From the NCBI RefSeq assembly GCF_037042905.1, contig NC_087250.1, positions 907,501 through 971,500 of the forward strand: DNA of 64,000 nucleotides. The letters run 5' to 3'. Shown in pieces: positions 11,901 through 23,058 of this stretch (position 1 is its first letter; every line of letters starts with the position of its first letter). The notes below the pieces were generated by a model that searched no databases, was not told the DNA's origin, and saw nothing but the letters and a program-made list of their open reading frames with translations. Made by a program: the position numbers and the translations under genes. The DNA comes from Lytechinus pictus. Its lineage: Eukaryota; Echinodermata; Echinoidea; Temnopleuroida; Toxopneustidae.

Positions 11901-13240
11901 AGGGGAAAGGGTATCCTAGGCATGCTCCTGTTGGGTTATAGCCTTTACTGTGCTAGAGCATTATTACAAACTGCAAAACAACAACAATAATAATAATAAT
12001 AACAATAATAATAATAATAATAATAATATTAATGATAATAATAATATTAATATAGATAAATATGAAATATAGATATAAAAGTTGCTTTATTATACCAAAA
12101 ACGCAATTTGCCTTGCCGGTGGCTTTAAAACACGATATTTTTTTTTATTTAGTGTCGAAATACAGAAAGGGGATGGGGGTAAATTCGGAGGGCTCCCATG
12201 GACGTAGGCTTAAAAAAAAAAAAAAAACTATCTTCTGGAAACATGTTAACTGATGTCTCATACATCTGTCTTTTCCAAGTCGATAATACAAGTCAAACTG
12301 GTTTTGTAAAGTAGCGGGAATGCCGCGGGGAATGCAGTTTTGCCACTTCGGGGTCTCCAAAAGATATATATTTTAATAAAGTTAAAATATGGATTAAGGT
12401 GGGGTACATTCGTCATGATTCATGTGCCAGAGCTTCATTAAAGCAGTAACCTGCAAAGCAATGTCTCCTGTAAATCTTCCAAGAGAAACAAATTAGAAAC
12501 AAATAAAACAAAATTAATAGTGTTTTACCGATACCGAAATGCATTTTGCCCGTATATACCATAGATTACGTTGTGGCAGACACACCAACAAAAGCGATAC
12601 GAGAAGCCGATGGAAGCTATTGTGTTGAGATTGTGTTATCTCGAATGACATACCATTGATCGCTTTATTGTCCGATTCGTGAGTGTGACTGTGACATAGA
12701 GGTTGTTTTGGTCTCGTTTTAGCGCAATATCACGTCATACATTTTGACATATTTGCCCTCTTTCTAAGCAAATTAAGACACTAATACTGTCATGAAGCAT
12801 ATCGATGTTTTCGCTAATATATTCTCTTCCATGTAGAATGTTGACATTGTGTATTAATTGCTGTTATTTATAAAACAGTTCAGGATTCATGAAAAAATAC
12901 TTTGTTTTAAATTATAATTTGCATAATTTATGTAAATTAGGTAATAATAAACAAGGATATCCCAATTATTTTATGACAATTTTCTTCCCTTTCTTACCCT
13001 AAGTCTTTATTTCCAATTTTAGGGCAGTTCTGCTTAAAATATATTCTGAAATACTTGTTTTTACTATATCGACATAATATGCAAATTTATGCAAATTACT
13101 TGCTTATTTGCATAGATACAGCGTGTCTCTTTGGATGAATCCTTTTCTTTTGACTCAAGGAACATTTGTGCCAAGTGGGACATTTGTACTAAAAAATGCA
13201 GCGTTCACCCCTTTTTTTGCAGTTAACAAGTCTACTAACG
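8963..13240. repeat. 4.3-kb long inverted repeat (giant fold-back)
   Basis: The left arm, about 8963-11215, and right arm, about 11450-13240, are reverse complements. The inner 230 bp (10964-11195 against 11473-11700) are essentially identical. The outer edges match at TAGTAGACTTGTTAA and TTAACAAGTCTACTA. The left arm is longer because a block of about 475 bp is tandemly duplicated (copies from about 9917 and 10392), while the right arm has one copy. The spacer is about 230 bp. No transposase frame is present. It could be a fold-back transposon, a genomic palindrome or an assembly artefact. Confidence 0.85.
9917..10820. repeat. tandem duplication inside the left palindrome arm
   Basis: Two successive blocks each start GAAAAGACAGATGTATGAGA, run through CTCCGAATTTACCCCATCCC and an (ATT)n tract, and end near TTTTATGTATTCAAA. 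The right arm has only one such block (about 11870-12280). Confidence 0.7.
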
Positions 13241-13252
13241 CATCGTTTTCAG

Positions 13253-13315
13253 AATGAAGTCGCTCGAAGCTGAGCGAAGACATCTGATGCTTAGAGCCGA
13301 AAGAGGTCCATTTGG
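13253..13315 (+). CDS. possible short first coding exon, unidentified
   Basis: After CGTTTTCAG comes an ATG opening MKSLEAERRHLMLRAERGPF and then one base before a donor-like GTATGT. The acceptor, start codon and donor are in a coherent arrangement directly outside the palindrome edge. I found no continuation exon and do not recognise the peptide; chance is a real possibility. Confidence 0.2.
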
Positions 13316-13319
13316 TATG

Positions 13320-14340
13320 TAAATAATCATCATTTACCAATTTCTATATCAAAATAATTGATAGCAATAATTAAAATCGGCACTTGTGCAGCTGAAATAA
13401 GTTATTTTCACATCAAGCCACTATTTTGGGGTTTGAGGCGATATTTAAATTGGCGAAATTGACCGCGGCGCACAACTCTCAATGTTATGCGTCCGATATT
13501 TGGCAAAAAAAAAAAAAAAAAAGCTTCTGGTAGTAAGTAAATAAATTCCGTGTAGACTCTACCATATTTTTTTCAAAATTTTCTAATTTTTTACAACAGA
13601 AAATGGCACTATAGTCTTCACTCTAACTTTAGGCTTTTCAAAAAATCTTAACAAAATAGGCCCAGATTTTGGGCGACATTATTACACATTCAGGCTCTCG
13701 CACTGTACTACTACCGTTGGTGAATGGGGATGATAGTAAAATGTCAGAAATTGTAAACAAATAAATCCCCAGACATTCCAGAAACGACGGTTATTATTCC
13801 TGTCAAACGAATGACATGATCAGTTCAGGTTTCAGCCCCCCCCCCCCATAACACTGTACAATCAGTCGCCCATTCAGTTTCACCCTGCACTTGCAATGCA
13901 AACAAAATAGGATTAGGAAAACCAAGTTTTTAACTTGGCATGTTTAGCTAGGAGGCTCATACCACTGATGTGCTTTTAAAATCTCAATGGAGCCAGGAAC
14001 AGGATGCCATTGTGCTACACGTAACGAGTATTTTGCCAACAATTAAGCTGCTCAATAAGAAACACATTTTCTTTAGGGTTTTGAGCCCAAACTTATGTAA
14101 ATGGGCTACAATATCATTTGGCCAAAAAGTAGGTGTGTGCCGCGGGCGAGACAAAAAACGGGGGCCTTGGAGCGGGCTTATTGCAAAAAGGCAGTTTTTC
14201 ACCAAAATTGCGACCGGAACGGCGTAGGCCTAACAGAAAATATGTGAAGCTTTGGAGCGGATTTCTTCCTTCTTTTTTTCTCGCTAAGAAAATGCTACGC
14301 TTTGGAGCGGCTTTCTTTGTTCTTTTTCTCAAGAAGACAA
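13320..14340. other. intergenic, nothing firm
   Basis: AT-rich with homopolymers. Near 14150-14350 the phrase CTTTGGAGCGG recurs imperfectly three to four times; no gene recognised. Confidence 0.4.
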
Positions 14341-14344
14341 AAAT

Positions 14345-15105
14345 GCTATGCCTTGGAACGGAAATGTGAGTGTAAAAATGAGGGTACCCTCCGCGGCACA
14401 TACCCACTACTATTAATGCTAGGCACTAGCCTATATACTGTCTGAGACTGAGTGCCTCTTCTTGGCAAACAAAAGTTAAAAAAACACATGGCAAATTTTA
14501 AAAAAATTTTATCCTAAATCATTTAGAAATTGTTAAAATTTTTCATGTGTTTTTTCAACTTTTGTTTGCCAAGAAGAGGCACTCAGTATATATTATTTTA
14601 TAAAATAGCTGTATTATTTCAAGCATCGCGATTGGTCAATACGCGTCACATGACATCCAACTTTTTTTGTGCACTGCACGGTAGTGCAAAAGGTGTGCAA
14701 CGAAAATTGACATTGCACGCTCGAGCAAACCAGTGCGGTAAAGTCCAACAAAACTGTACTGTAACTTTTTAAAAAATTGTTTCTGTGTTGCTATTTTATA
14801 AAACAAATAATGCACTTGATCTGTCGTGCGTAAAAGTAAATGCAGAGAAAGCTCGGTTTCTTCAGAAGTTCAGATGGAGCACATGGGCACTCGCCGCAAG
14901 CGTCTCGTGCACAGTGCGACTCCTATCTAAAGAAACCTCGCGTGCTCTGCATTTCCACTAACGCACTCGGCTGCATGCATTATTTGTATAATAATGCATA
15001 GTGCCGTGGGTATGTGCAGCGGAGCCGGAGAGGACCCTCATTTTTAAATTTTAGTATTTTTACACTCAAATTTCCATTCCAGTAATATGGCAAAGCAATT
15101 GAATT
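14345..15105. mobile_element. nested fold-back region
   Basis: Text around 14360-14410 (GAGTGTAAAAATGAGGGT, then GCACATACCCAC) recurs inverted at about 15010-15085 (GTGGGTATGTGC, then ACCCTCATTTTTA). Inside it, TATTTTATAAAATAGC and GCTATTTTATAAAAC form a further inverted pair. It looks like MITEs nested in one another. Confidence 0.5.
14447..14587. mobile_element. 141-bp hairpin MITE
   Basis: Outer ACTGAGTGCCTCTTCTTGGC and GCCAAGAAGAGGCACTCAGT are perfect inverted repeats, and pairing continues inward through CAAAAGTT and CACATG. The AT-rich centre is unpaired. Confidence 0.75.
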
Positions 15106-16028
15106 AGCATTTTGACAAAGCGAAGGCGTAAAACTAAAAATAAAAATATTATTTCTAGGCCTAAAGAATCCAATTTCATGATGAAGTTACACAAGACTAA
15201 TCGTCAATTGTTCTACCCTGCTAAACTCCTCAGTTTCAAGGTACGGTCGGGATTCCTTTTTAATTAGAACATTAAAAGGTTAGTTTTCACATTTTGTGCA
15301 ATCAGTCTCGGGTCTAACGTGAGATCTACATCATAACTATGCAGTGGATGGAGCACGTAGTGCGGTAACGTACGGTACATAGCCATTAGCACAGGCAGAC
15401 TTGATATGAACCGAATCCCGACAGGGTTACCAAATAATGTCATGTAATTCAGCTTTAAAATACAAAATACATAAATACAATTCAGTTTATTATAATCTTG
15501 TACTATTATTATACAATCATATCGACATCTTCAGTTTTCATTGAAGGATTGCGAAAATTTATGCAGATTTCATTTCCCATTTCTCACCAATTTTAGACCC
15601 CTCTACTGATGTTTCGAAAGAGGCCGTAAGAGGGCGTAATTAGTCTCGATGAAAATCGCTAAATATATAGGACTCTAGTGACATTTGCAAGTAGATGTCT
15701 GATTTCAATGAATTTTTCTAAATAAAATTCAAATAAAAATATTATTCTATTATGATAAGTGTATATATTGAAAATATCAAAGATTTATAGATATAAGGTA
15801 GTGAAAAAGCAAGGTTGGAAGTCAAACTCTTTCCAGTGTTTTGACAAACGTCTCAAATTTTAGACTACGTTTCATAGCATACAAAGCTAAGTACCCTATA
15901 CCCCTTGAAGAACATACTACGAATTACGTGGCATAATTTACGTTGATAAACTTGATATAATTCTTTTAAGCTTTATCAAATACCAAGTTCATCTAAGTAT
16001 TATTATTCCATAAATACTGCTCTCGTAG
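15106..16028. other. region upstream of MFSD5
   Basis: AT-rich non-coding DNA; no repeat or gene recognised. It probably contains distal MFSD5 promoter sequence. Confidence 0.4.
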
Positions 16029-16039
16029 ATGTACGAATT

Positions 16040-16232
16040 TGGGCGTTTAGCTGTAAAATTTAGGGAAGACGATTTACCAGGATCGGGATTGGCGAGTCTC
16101 GACTCGAATCACCACGGCACAGCCGGACTTGACCGGACCTCGGAGAGACAGGATCGCAAGACTGTCGGCGGGGCTGGGGCCGCCTCGTTGGCTGGGTGCT
16201 GCATGCTGCCGGCATAGCCCATGCCATGCCAG
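16040..16232 (+). other. MFSD5: candidate MFSD5 promoter / 5' non-coding exon
   Basis: A GC- and CpG-rich island in an otherwise AT-rich stretch, ending CATGCCAG before donor GTAGGT. An acceptor at 17216 would join it to the MFSD5 start exon. The assignment is inferred from composition and splice signals only. Confidence 0.4.
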
Positions 16233-17216
16233 GTAGGTACGACAAAAAAAAAACGAAACGGCGTTTCTACTAAAAAGCATTACCTTAATATATTCTTTAT
16301 TACAATATTAGCATTATTAGGGAAGAGTTCCATATGCTCCCCCCACCAAAAAAAAAAAAAAAAAAAAAAAATTGTTGAGAATGAGAGTTTGACTTTGAGA
16401 CTTCCGAAGTTCTGGTTCATTCACCTCAGAATAGTTAGTAATTAAAATACTAATTAGTATGTTGATACAGATAGAAAAAATCTGATTACATACTGTTCTA
16501 GTGTTCATAATCATAGATCAATCTAGTCTTAGTACTAGTAGGCCTATATTACCGAGGTTTTTTACCTGACTGCTAAGAAAGCACGAATGCCTGTGAGTGT
16601 GAGTGTCGAGTGTGTGAGTAATCAACTAGCAGTAGAGGCGCACGGCCAATATGGGAGACTCTCTCCAATAGGGGAGACAATCTCCCACATTGGAGACTTG
16701 CTTTGCAAAAGGACAAAAGAAACAACACCAACAAAAGCATGATTTCTTTCACCCAAAATTTTGTCTCACTGAGGTCAGAAGCCCATTTGTTTTGTGTGTG
16801 ATTGACAACAAAAATCCTTATCAAAACAAAAGTAGGCCTAGACGGTGAATTTTTAAAGTAGACGGTGAAAAGGGGTAATTTTTAGTGCATGAGTGATGTC
16901 ATAAGTCCCCTCATTTGCATACCGACTAGGATGCGAATATTTTCTGTTTTGTGAAATTATGCAAAACATTTTTAAAATGTCATCACTTTCTTATTTTACA
17001 TGTGATATTGATGAAACTTTCAGTGTTAATATGCTTGTTAGATCATTCTCTTTTTATTCAAATCAACTTTATGTTGGGGTCGACTTGTCCTTTAAAGTTT
17101 TTCTCTTTTTTTTATGATACTGTATATTTTAGAATTTTCAAACAACATAAACATCACAATGTGAATACATACCTGATACCATCACATGTTTTCTCAATTT
17201 TTTTCATCTCTCACAG

Positions 17217-17287
17217 TATGTTATCGGGATAATCATCAGATGCTGAAACACACATTCTACCATTGACTGTGCGAGTGGTTAATAATC
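17217..17287 (+). other. MFSD5: MFSD5 5' UTR part of the coding exon
   Basis: A pyrimidine tract and CTCTCACAG at 17216 form a good acceptor, 71 nt before the MFSD5 ATG. Confidence 0.45.
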
Positions 17288-18646
17288 ATGCCTCAGGTGG
17301 CAGGTTTGATCTACATTGTGTATGGGACCTTCTCTGGTCTTGTGACAGCATGTGTGCTGCTGACATTAATTTCTAAGAGGCTGAGCGGTCAGCAGCATAG
17401 CACGGGTAACAATCCAACATTTGTGCAATTCCAGAGGAAATATTTCTTGGCATACTTCCTTGCCCTTGCGGCTGATTGGCTTCAAGGACCTTATCTTTAT
17501 AAACTCTACAGCTACTATGGTTTCCTGGAGTCACAGATCACTGTGCTTTATGTCTGTGGATTTGCTGCAAGTGTAGTCTTTGGGAGTCTAACCAGCACCT
17601 TGGCTGATCGATTTGGTCGCAAGAGATTGTGTATAACCTTCTGTATAGTGTACTCTGTATCATGCTTCATGAAGCTTTCAAGAAGCTATGGACTTCTTAT
17701 CATTGGTAGGATTCTTGGAGGTGTGTCAACATCTCTTCTCTTCACAGCGTTTGAGGCATGGTATGCGCATGAACACCTTGAGACGCATGACTTCCCAAAG
17801 GAGTGGCTCTCTGTTACCTTCTCAAAGGCAACCGTTTGGAATGGAGCTCTTGCTGTCGGTGCAGGAATCGTTGCAAACATCATCGCTGGGCCGTTCGGCT
17901 TGGGCCCAGTCTCGCCATTTCTTCTAGCCATCCCTCTTCTCGTTGCTTCGGGACTGATCGTGGCTACTTCATGGAAGGAGAATTACAGCGAGCAACGTGT
18001 CAACTGCTCTAAAACCTGCGGTGAAGGAATGCGACACATCGTGAGTAGCCGACGGATGATGCTGATTGGTGCAATGCAATCACTCTATGAGAGTGTCATG
18101 TATATCTTCATTTTTATTTGGACACCAGTCCTTGACCCCTACCAACTTCCACTAGGTCTTATCTTCTCTAATTTCATGTTGTGTATCATGATTGGATCAT
18201 CCGTCTATCAAATCCTCACCAGCTTCAGACATTCTCCTGTAGTTCTTGTCAATGCAGCTATCATTATAGCACTCGTATCAACTCTTATTTGTGTAGGTTC
18301 TACTAAACCTCTTCAGGAGCATCCAACGGTGTCCTACTTTGCCTTCCTCCTGCTAGAGCTGGCTTGTGGGATTTATTTCCCTGCGATGGGTTTCCTTCGA
18401 GGCAAGATCCTTCCCGAGTCCCATCGAGCTGGAATAATGAACTGGTTCCGTGTTCCACTCAACTTAATAGCTTGTATTGGTCTCATGGTACTTCATGATG
18501 AACCTACTAAGGCTGGTACAAGACATATCTTTATTATCTGTTCAGCATTATTAGGTGTTGCTCTGTGTTGTGGAGTGCAGTTTGGTTCAATTACAAAGAA
18601 TGACTCAACTCTTACAGAGGATGGTGAAAATAGTGATATCGCATAG
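17288..18646 (+). CDS. MFSD5: molybdate-anion transporter, MFS family
   Basis: Integral membrane protein of the major facilitator superfamily; MFSD5 relatives are annotated as molybdate-anion transporters (known), substrate here inferred. The single open frame of 452 codons matches the vertebrate length (about 450). Family landmarks: FLALAADWLQGPYLYKLY at about residues 57-74, the MFS loop signature ADRFGRKR at 106-113, GRILGGVSTSLLFTAFEAWY at 140-159, HEHLETHDFP at 161-170, ENYSEQR at 231-237, LDPYQLPLG in the middle, and FRVPLNLIACIGL with VLHDEPTKAGTRH near the end. About twelve hydrophobic segments are visible. The start ATG gives a hydrophobic first helix as in relatives. The short acidic tail is variable in this family. 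No in-frame damage. Confidence 0.95.
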   Translation: MPQVAGLIYIVYGTFSGLVTACVLLTLISKRLSGQQHSTGNNPTFVQFQRKYFLAYFLALAADWLQGPYLYKLYSYYGFLESQITVLYVCGFAASVVFGSLTSTLADRFGRKRLCITFCIVYSVSCFMKLSRSYGLLIIGRILGGVSTSLLFTAFEAWYAHEHLETHDFPKEWLSVTFSKATVWNGALAVGAGIVANIIAGPFGLGPVSPFLLAIPLLVASGLIVATSWKENYSEQRVNCSKTCGEGMRHIVSSRRMMLIGAMQSLYESVMYIFIFIWTPVLDPYQLPLGLIFSNFMLCIMIGSSVYQILTSFRHSPVVLVNAAIIIALVSTLICVGSTKPLQEHPTVSYFAFLLLELACGIYFPAMGFLRGKILPESHRAGIMNWFRVPLNLIACIGLMVLHDEPTKAGTRHIFIICSALLGVALCCGVQFGSITKNDSTLTEDGENSDIA

Positions 18647-18690
18647 AGAGGCATTGAACTTTGTTATTCCATTTTGTGTTTTCTATTACT

Positions 18691-18717
18691 AATAAAGGGG
18701 AATCGAACCCAAATAAA
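18691..18717 (+). promoter_or_regulatory. MFSD5: MFSD5 poly(A) signals, at and inside a MITE edge
   Basis: AATAAA occurs at 18691-18696, overlapping the first bases of the MITE at 18694, and again at 18712-18717 inside it. The inner hexamer is also present in the copy at 58765. Confidence 0.45.
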
Positions 18718-19262
18718 CTGTTCTTTTTATCAGAAGAAAAAAATTCAGACAAGTACATGGGTGAAAGTGTGGACAAAATCGGACAAACTTTGAGAAAGTC
18801 ATGAATTTTTAAAAGTTGTAAAAATCAGCTGCATTGGTGATGTCATAGTGATAAAGGCAAGGACTGCTCTCCCATATACTCCATAAAATTCTTATATTGT
18901 CGGGGGAGGGGGGGGGGGTTAAGTTTTATTTCAAAAATTAAAACTATGAATTTTTTTCATTACAATATAAAGCATTATACTACATCAGTTATATTTGGAT
19001 TACTGCCCCAAGGGAATAGGTCTTGAGAGAAAACCACAAATCCTTTTGTACATGGCCTATGACTATTGAATAGTTGTCATTCACACTTGTGATTTACTTA
19101 CCCAGTTGCCAATTTGAAAGTTACATAGTTTTAGGGATCTCAATTTTAAAACAGTCATAACTTTCTTTATCCCAATTTTTTTTTCTCAATCTTTAACCAT
19201 TCTGTTTTTTCCTATTTTTCCTCCTTTTCCATGCAACATTTTATGAGATTGGATTCCCCTTT
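18694..19262. mobile_element. MITE, AAAGGGGAATC family
   Basis: Starts AAAGGGGAATCGAACCC and ends TTGGATTCCCCTTT, an inverted pair. Internal text aligns throughout with 58765-59346, with clear divergence. Non-coding. Confidence 0.75.
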
Positions 19263-19532
19263 CAGTATGATATGAAGTACGAAAATTCAACATTTTAAGA
19301 TTGATGAAACACTCCCCCCTCATTCCTGCTCTTAAATAATAATGAAATTATAAAAGGAAATATTTATGTGTACCCATTTGCATGTAGTAATTTAAAATAG
19401 ATTTTTGAAATTTGTTTACAATGTATATTTGCAGTTTTTATGTATATATATATCTAAAGGTCTAAAGGAACTGTTGTTGGGCTAGTCCCACGAGTATATT
19501 TGATGCGCTTAATAAGATATCACCGTCATTAT

Positions 19533-20380
19533 TATACCCCCGCCAAACAAAGTTTGAAGGGGAATATAAGAATCGGTGTACGGTTGGGCAGGCGGTTGGT
19601 CCGTCTGTTGCAAATCTTGCGCATCGAACTACTTCCTCAGTTTTTAACCAATTCTCATGAAACTTGGTACAGATATTGGTGTTGGGGTAAAGATGTGCAA
19701 GACACTTTTTTGTATGTGTCAGAAATTGTGTTGCCATTGTAACAGTATATTATGGCAAAAAATGAAGTAACAATCTAGCAGTTCGAATAACATGTACTTC
19801 CTCAACTTTTAACCAAATCTCATGAAATTTGGCACACACATTGTTCTTGAGGTAAAGATGTGCAAGACATACATGTATATAATGTGTGTGTCAGAAATCA
19901 TGTTGCCATGGTAATTACATATTTTATATTATGGCGAAAATCTTGTGGTTTGAATTACTTCATCAATTTCCACTAATTCTCACGAAATTTTGCTGACGCA
20001 TGAATTTCAAGGTAAAGATGTCCGAGACGCATATTTTTTGTGTGTCAGAAATCAAGTTCATATGGTAACAACATATTATATGCCCAAAATTAGGTAATTA
20101 AGTAATATACTTCCTCAGTTTCCAAACAATTCTCGTGAAATTTGGCTCACACATTGATCTCGAGGTGCAGAGCATATTTTTCCATGTGTTAGAAATCATG
20201 TTGCCATGATAACAACATAGTGTCAAAAAAGTAGGCAAAATCTTGCAGTTTGAACTACTTCATCTGTTTTTAACCAGTTCTCATGATATTTAGCTCACAT
20301 ATTTTTCTTGGGGTAATACTAGGCAAGACATATTTTTTCCATGTGTTGTAAACTGTTGTCATGGTAATGGCGGGGGTATT
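19533..20380. mobile_element. TIR element with internal tandem repeats
   Basis: Bounded by TATACCCCCGCCA and TGGCGGGGGTATT. The interior is about five diverged repeats of about 150 bp, each with a core like TCTCATGAAATTTGG, GGTAAAGATGTGCAAGACA and GTTGCCATGGTAAC. The same repeats occur in the palindrome at 55.6-60.4 kb. No coding frame. Confidence 0.75.
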
Positions 20381-21519
20381 AATCACCATCAGTGATGGTT
20401 CTAGTTTCTTCTGATTCTTGTAACTTTAAAATTTGTGTAAATAAATGGGAGTATAATATGAACGACCTAATGATCTTAAAATAAACTGAATATTTGCTCT
20501 TTTTTAGTTTATTGTACTCGATAAACTAACCCTAACCCTAGTTTTTTTTACAAAAAGAGAAGATATCATCTGGATTAAGTATTTGGTCTCTGTGGTGTAC
20601 ACAAATATTGGTGGTACAGGGATATGCCGCTTTGATGACCCTTTTCAGTTCTCTAGATACCGTACTCCCGTTATGAGACATCTCAGTTCCCGAGCCCTGC
20701 CAAATTTGCAAAGCGCGAGCACGGCATGCGAGAGATGCATGTACGGCTTCGCAACTCCCTACACAACTAGTAGGCGCTACATGCATGGCTAGTGCATGCA
20801 CAGCGCTATGGTGCAACGTACCTACAGTGCCGTGATCCCGTTCCGCCGACCCTGTTTTTCACACCACACAGAATAGTCAGTTCCTTAGACCCCCATTTCA
20901 GAGTTTTGTGAGGCACACCCCTATCAAAAAATCATTTGAGTGCCCCCCCCCCCCCCCCCCCCGGGGTACATGTACCTGTAAAAAGTTAATAATCTGGGCA
21001 AGTTATATATTTTTATGTTTTGGTTTGTTCGTATAAGTTTGTCTGATGCTTTCTTCTTGGTTTTCTGTTCAAATGATGAAAAGTATACTAATGAAATAGT
21101 AGTTATATTCTTAAGGCCTTTATTTTGATGTAAGCTTTGATATTTGGGTTATTCTATCGGGTTAGGGTCACAAAGTGTACAAGATGTTCATGTATCAAAT
21201 CAACTATTTTATTTCACAAAAAATGGACCAAACCCGATGGATGATGTTTTGATGTAGTCAGACAGATCATAACTTACAATTAGAATTTTCATCTACATGT
21301 ACATATTGAAGGGAGAGGAACCCCCCCCCCCCCCATGGCTACAAGGTGATTTACATTTGAGACAGTGTTTTCTTGTAAACAGGATTCATTTGAAAGGATA
21401 TTGCTTTGTTACCTGAAGTCTTAGATTAAATAAGTCTGTCATTCAGAACAAGTAATTTTTTACAAAGGCCTACAAGGTCAATAATTTATCTCACATTATT
21501 GGATTAATAAAACAGAAAG
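20381..21519. other. intergenic, unclassified repeats likely
   Basis: Contains CCCTAACCCTAG near 20530, a C run at 20943-20962 and another at 21319-21334. The stretch 20580-20830 is less AT-rich and may be a repeat fragment. No gene recognised. Confidence 0.4.
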
Positions 21520-22050
21520 ATTCCATGTATATTGTAGATACTCCATGAATATTTTTACTTGTCAAATATCATGAAGCTTTTACTTCTTCAGAATTACCAG
21601 TGCTTCCTGTATAAATTACGCTTATTTTACCGCGTATAATAACAAATTTTCAATACTGATGCGCGCTTTTGTCACAGTGCGCCAAATTGACGCCTGTTAG
21701 CGTGGTTATCCACGCTATTTTATTCACGAGTCCACTCTTCAAACAATGGACTCGTGAATAAAATAGCGTATCTAACCATGGTAACAGGCATCTATTTAGC
21801 GCACTGTGACAAAAGCGCACATCAACATAGGACTTTCTTTATTCACGCGCCTGATACGCGCTAAATTAAGCGTAATTTATACAGGAAATCTGCATAAACC
21901 ATGGATTCAACCGTGGGTTTTCAAACCCACCTTTTTAAATTCGGGCCATAAAGTTTCCATGTACATGTATACTATAGATCTTTAGATACACCGTGAATAT
22001 TTTTACTTGTCAATTATCATGAAGCTTTTACTTCTTCAGAATTACCAGAC
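21520..22050. repeat. direct duplication flanking the hairpin MITE
   Basis: About 80 bp ending CTTCTTCAGAATTACCAG occurs at 21520-21601 and again at 21965-22048, in the same orientation either side of the MITE. Confidence 0.65.
21605..21889. mobile_element. 285-bp hairpin MITE
   Basis: Ends TTCCTGTATAAATTACGCTT and AAGCGTAATTTATACAGGAA are perfect inverted repeats. Pairing continues inward, including CACGAGTCCA and TGGACTCGTG around a short loop, so the whole element can fold. Confidence 0.8.
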
Positions 22051-22307
22051 CACATGAATTGGTCTACATATACACATGAAGATTAGACCTTAATACTAGT
22101 CAGAAATATATTATGTATTTTATTGCTAAACATGATTGCTAAACATGATTGATATGAATAAATACAAATAACATCACATTCTTGTTTGTATAGTACTTTG
22201 TTCTTGTGTCAAAGCAGCTTTTAACTAAATACTGTACATTGGATTTCTATAGCTCCATTTTCCATTTTGATTAATGGGTTATTGTAAAGATTCTCTGAGT
22301 CTAATCT

Positions 22308-22926
22308 AGATGGAGGCTGCTATTACGAGTCTGATGTGGCAAGGTCATTGTCTCTTCTCTTACAAGACTACAAATTATGCTCTGGTTGTTAAGTGTACAA
22401 AGACATCTGCACCGAATCATCGATAAAAGAAAACTAAAATGACGAAGGAAGAGAGTGTATGCATCAGACCAGACCTGCCAACCTCTGGGAATGAAAAACT
22501 GTATTCTGTGATACAAAAAACTGTATTTTCCCCTAAAAAAGTGTATTTCATAATAAAATGCTTGGCGCATTCGCCCATCACGGCGCTCAAGCTGCATGCA
22601 AGCTAAAATGGGCACTGCTCTTGCAGATGAAAAAAAAAACCATTGAAACTTGTGTATATCTCGCCCTGGTTTTTACAAAATGATTGAAAAAAAAGTTACC
22701 TGAAATTACATTGATCTAATAACCATATTTGTGTACGTTTTATGAAATAGAGACATATAGAGATGATTTTTCTCAATAAATTATGATTTTGTTTTAAAAA
22801 AAACAAAAAAAAAACGTATTTTTAAAAGAAAAAACGTACTGCCGTATTTTGGTTGCAAAAATGTACTAAATACGGCTAAAACGTACTGGTTGGCAGGTCT
22901 GTCAGACATAGTTGCAGCCTCCATCT
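22308..22926. mobile_element. small fold-back element interrupted by a second element
   Basis: AGATGGAGGCTGC at 22308 and GCAGCCTCCATCT at 22914 are perfect inverted repeats, with GTCTGATG and CATCAGAC pairing further in. The insertion at 22470-22901 separates the halves. Confidence 0.6.
22470..22901. mobile_element. nested MITE with CAGACCTGCCAACC termini
   Basis: CAGACCTGCCAACC and GGTTGGCAGGTCTG bound it. TCAGAC is present immediately on both sides, consistent with a target duplication of about 6 bp. The interior contains poly(A)-like and CTGTATT/CGTATTTT repeats and no transposase. Confidence 0.7.
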
Positions 22927-23058
22927 ATATTTTAGGTTGTTCTAGTATGCATGAATCAATGTCATTGGCCCATATTCTGAACTTTAATTTTAATAATATA
23001 AACTGTAATTTTGACATGTTTGGCTTCCCATTAACACAGAGTTAAGCCACAGCCTAAG

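Noticed and set aside
20528-20541. Telomere-like CCCTAACCCTA
   Set aside because: Only two units; also compatible with the tips of the TTAACCCTAA MITE family. No interstitial telomere array.
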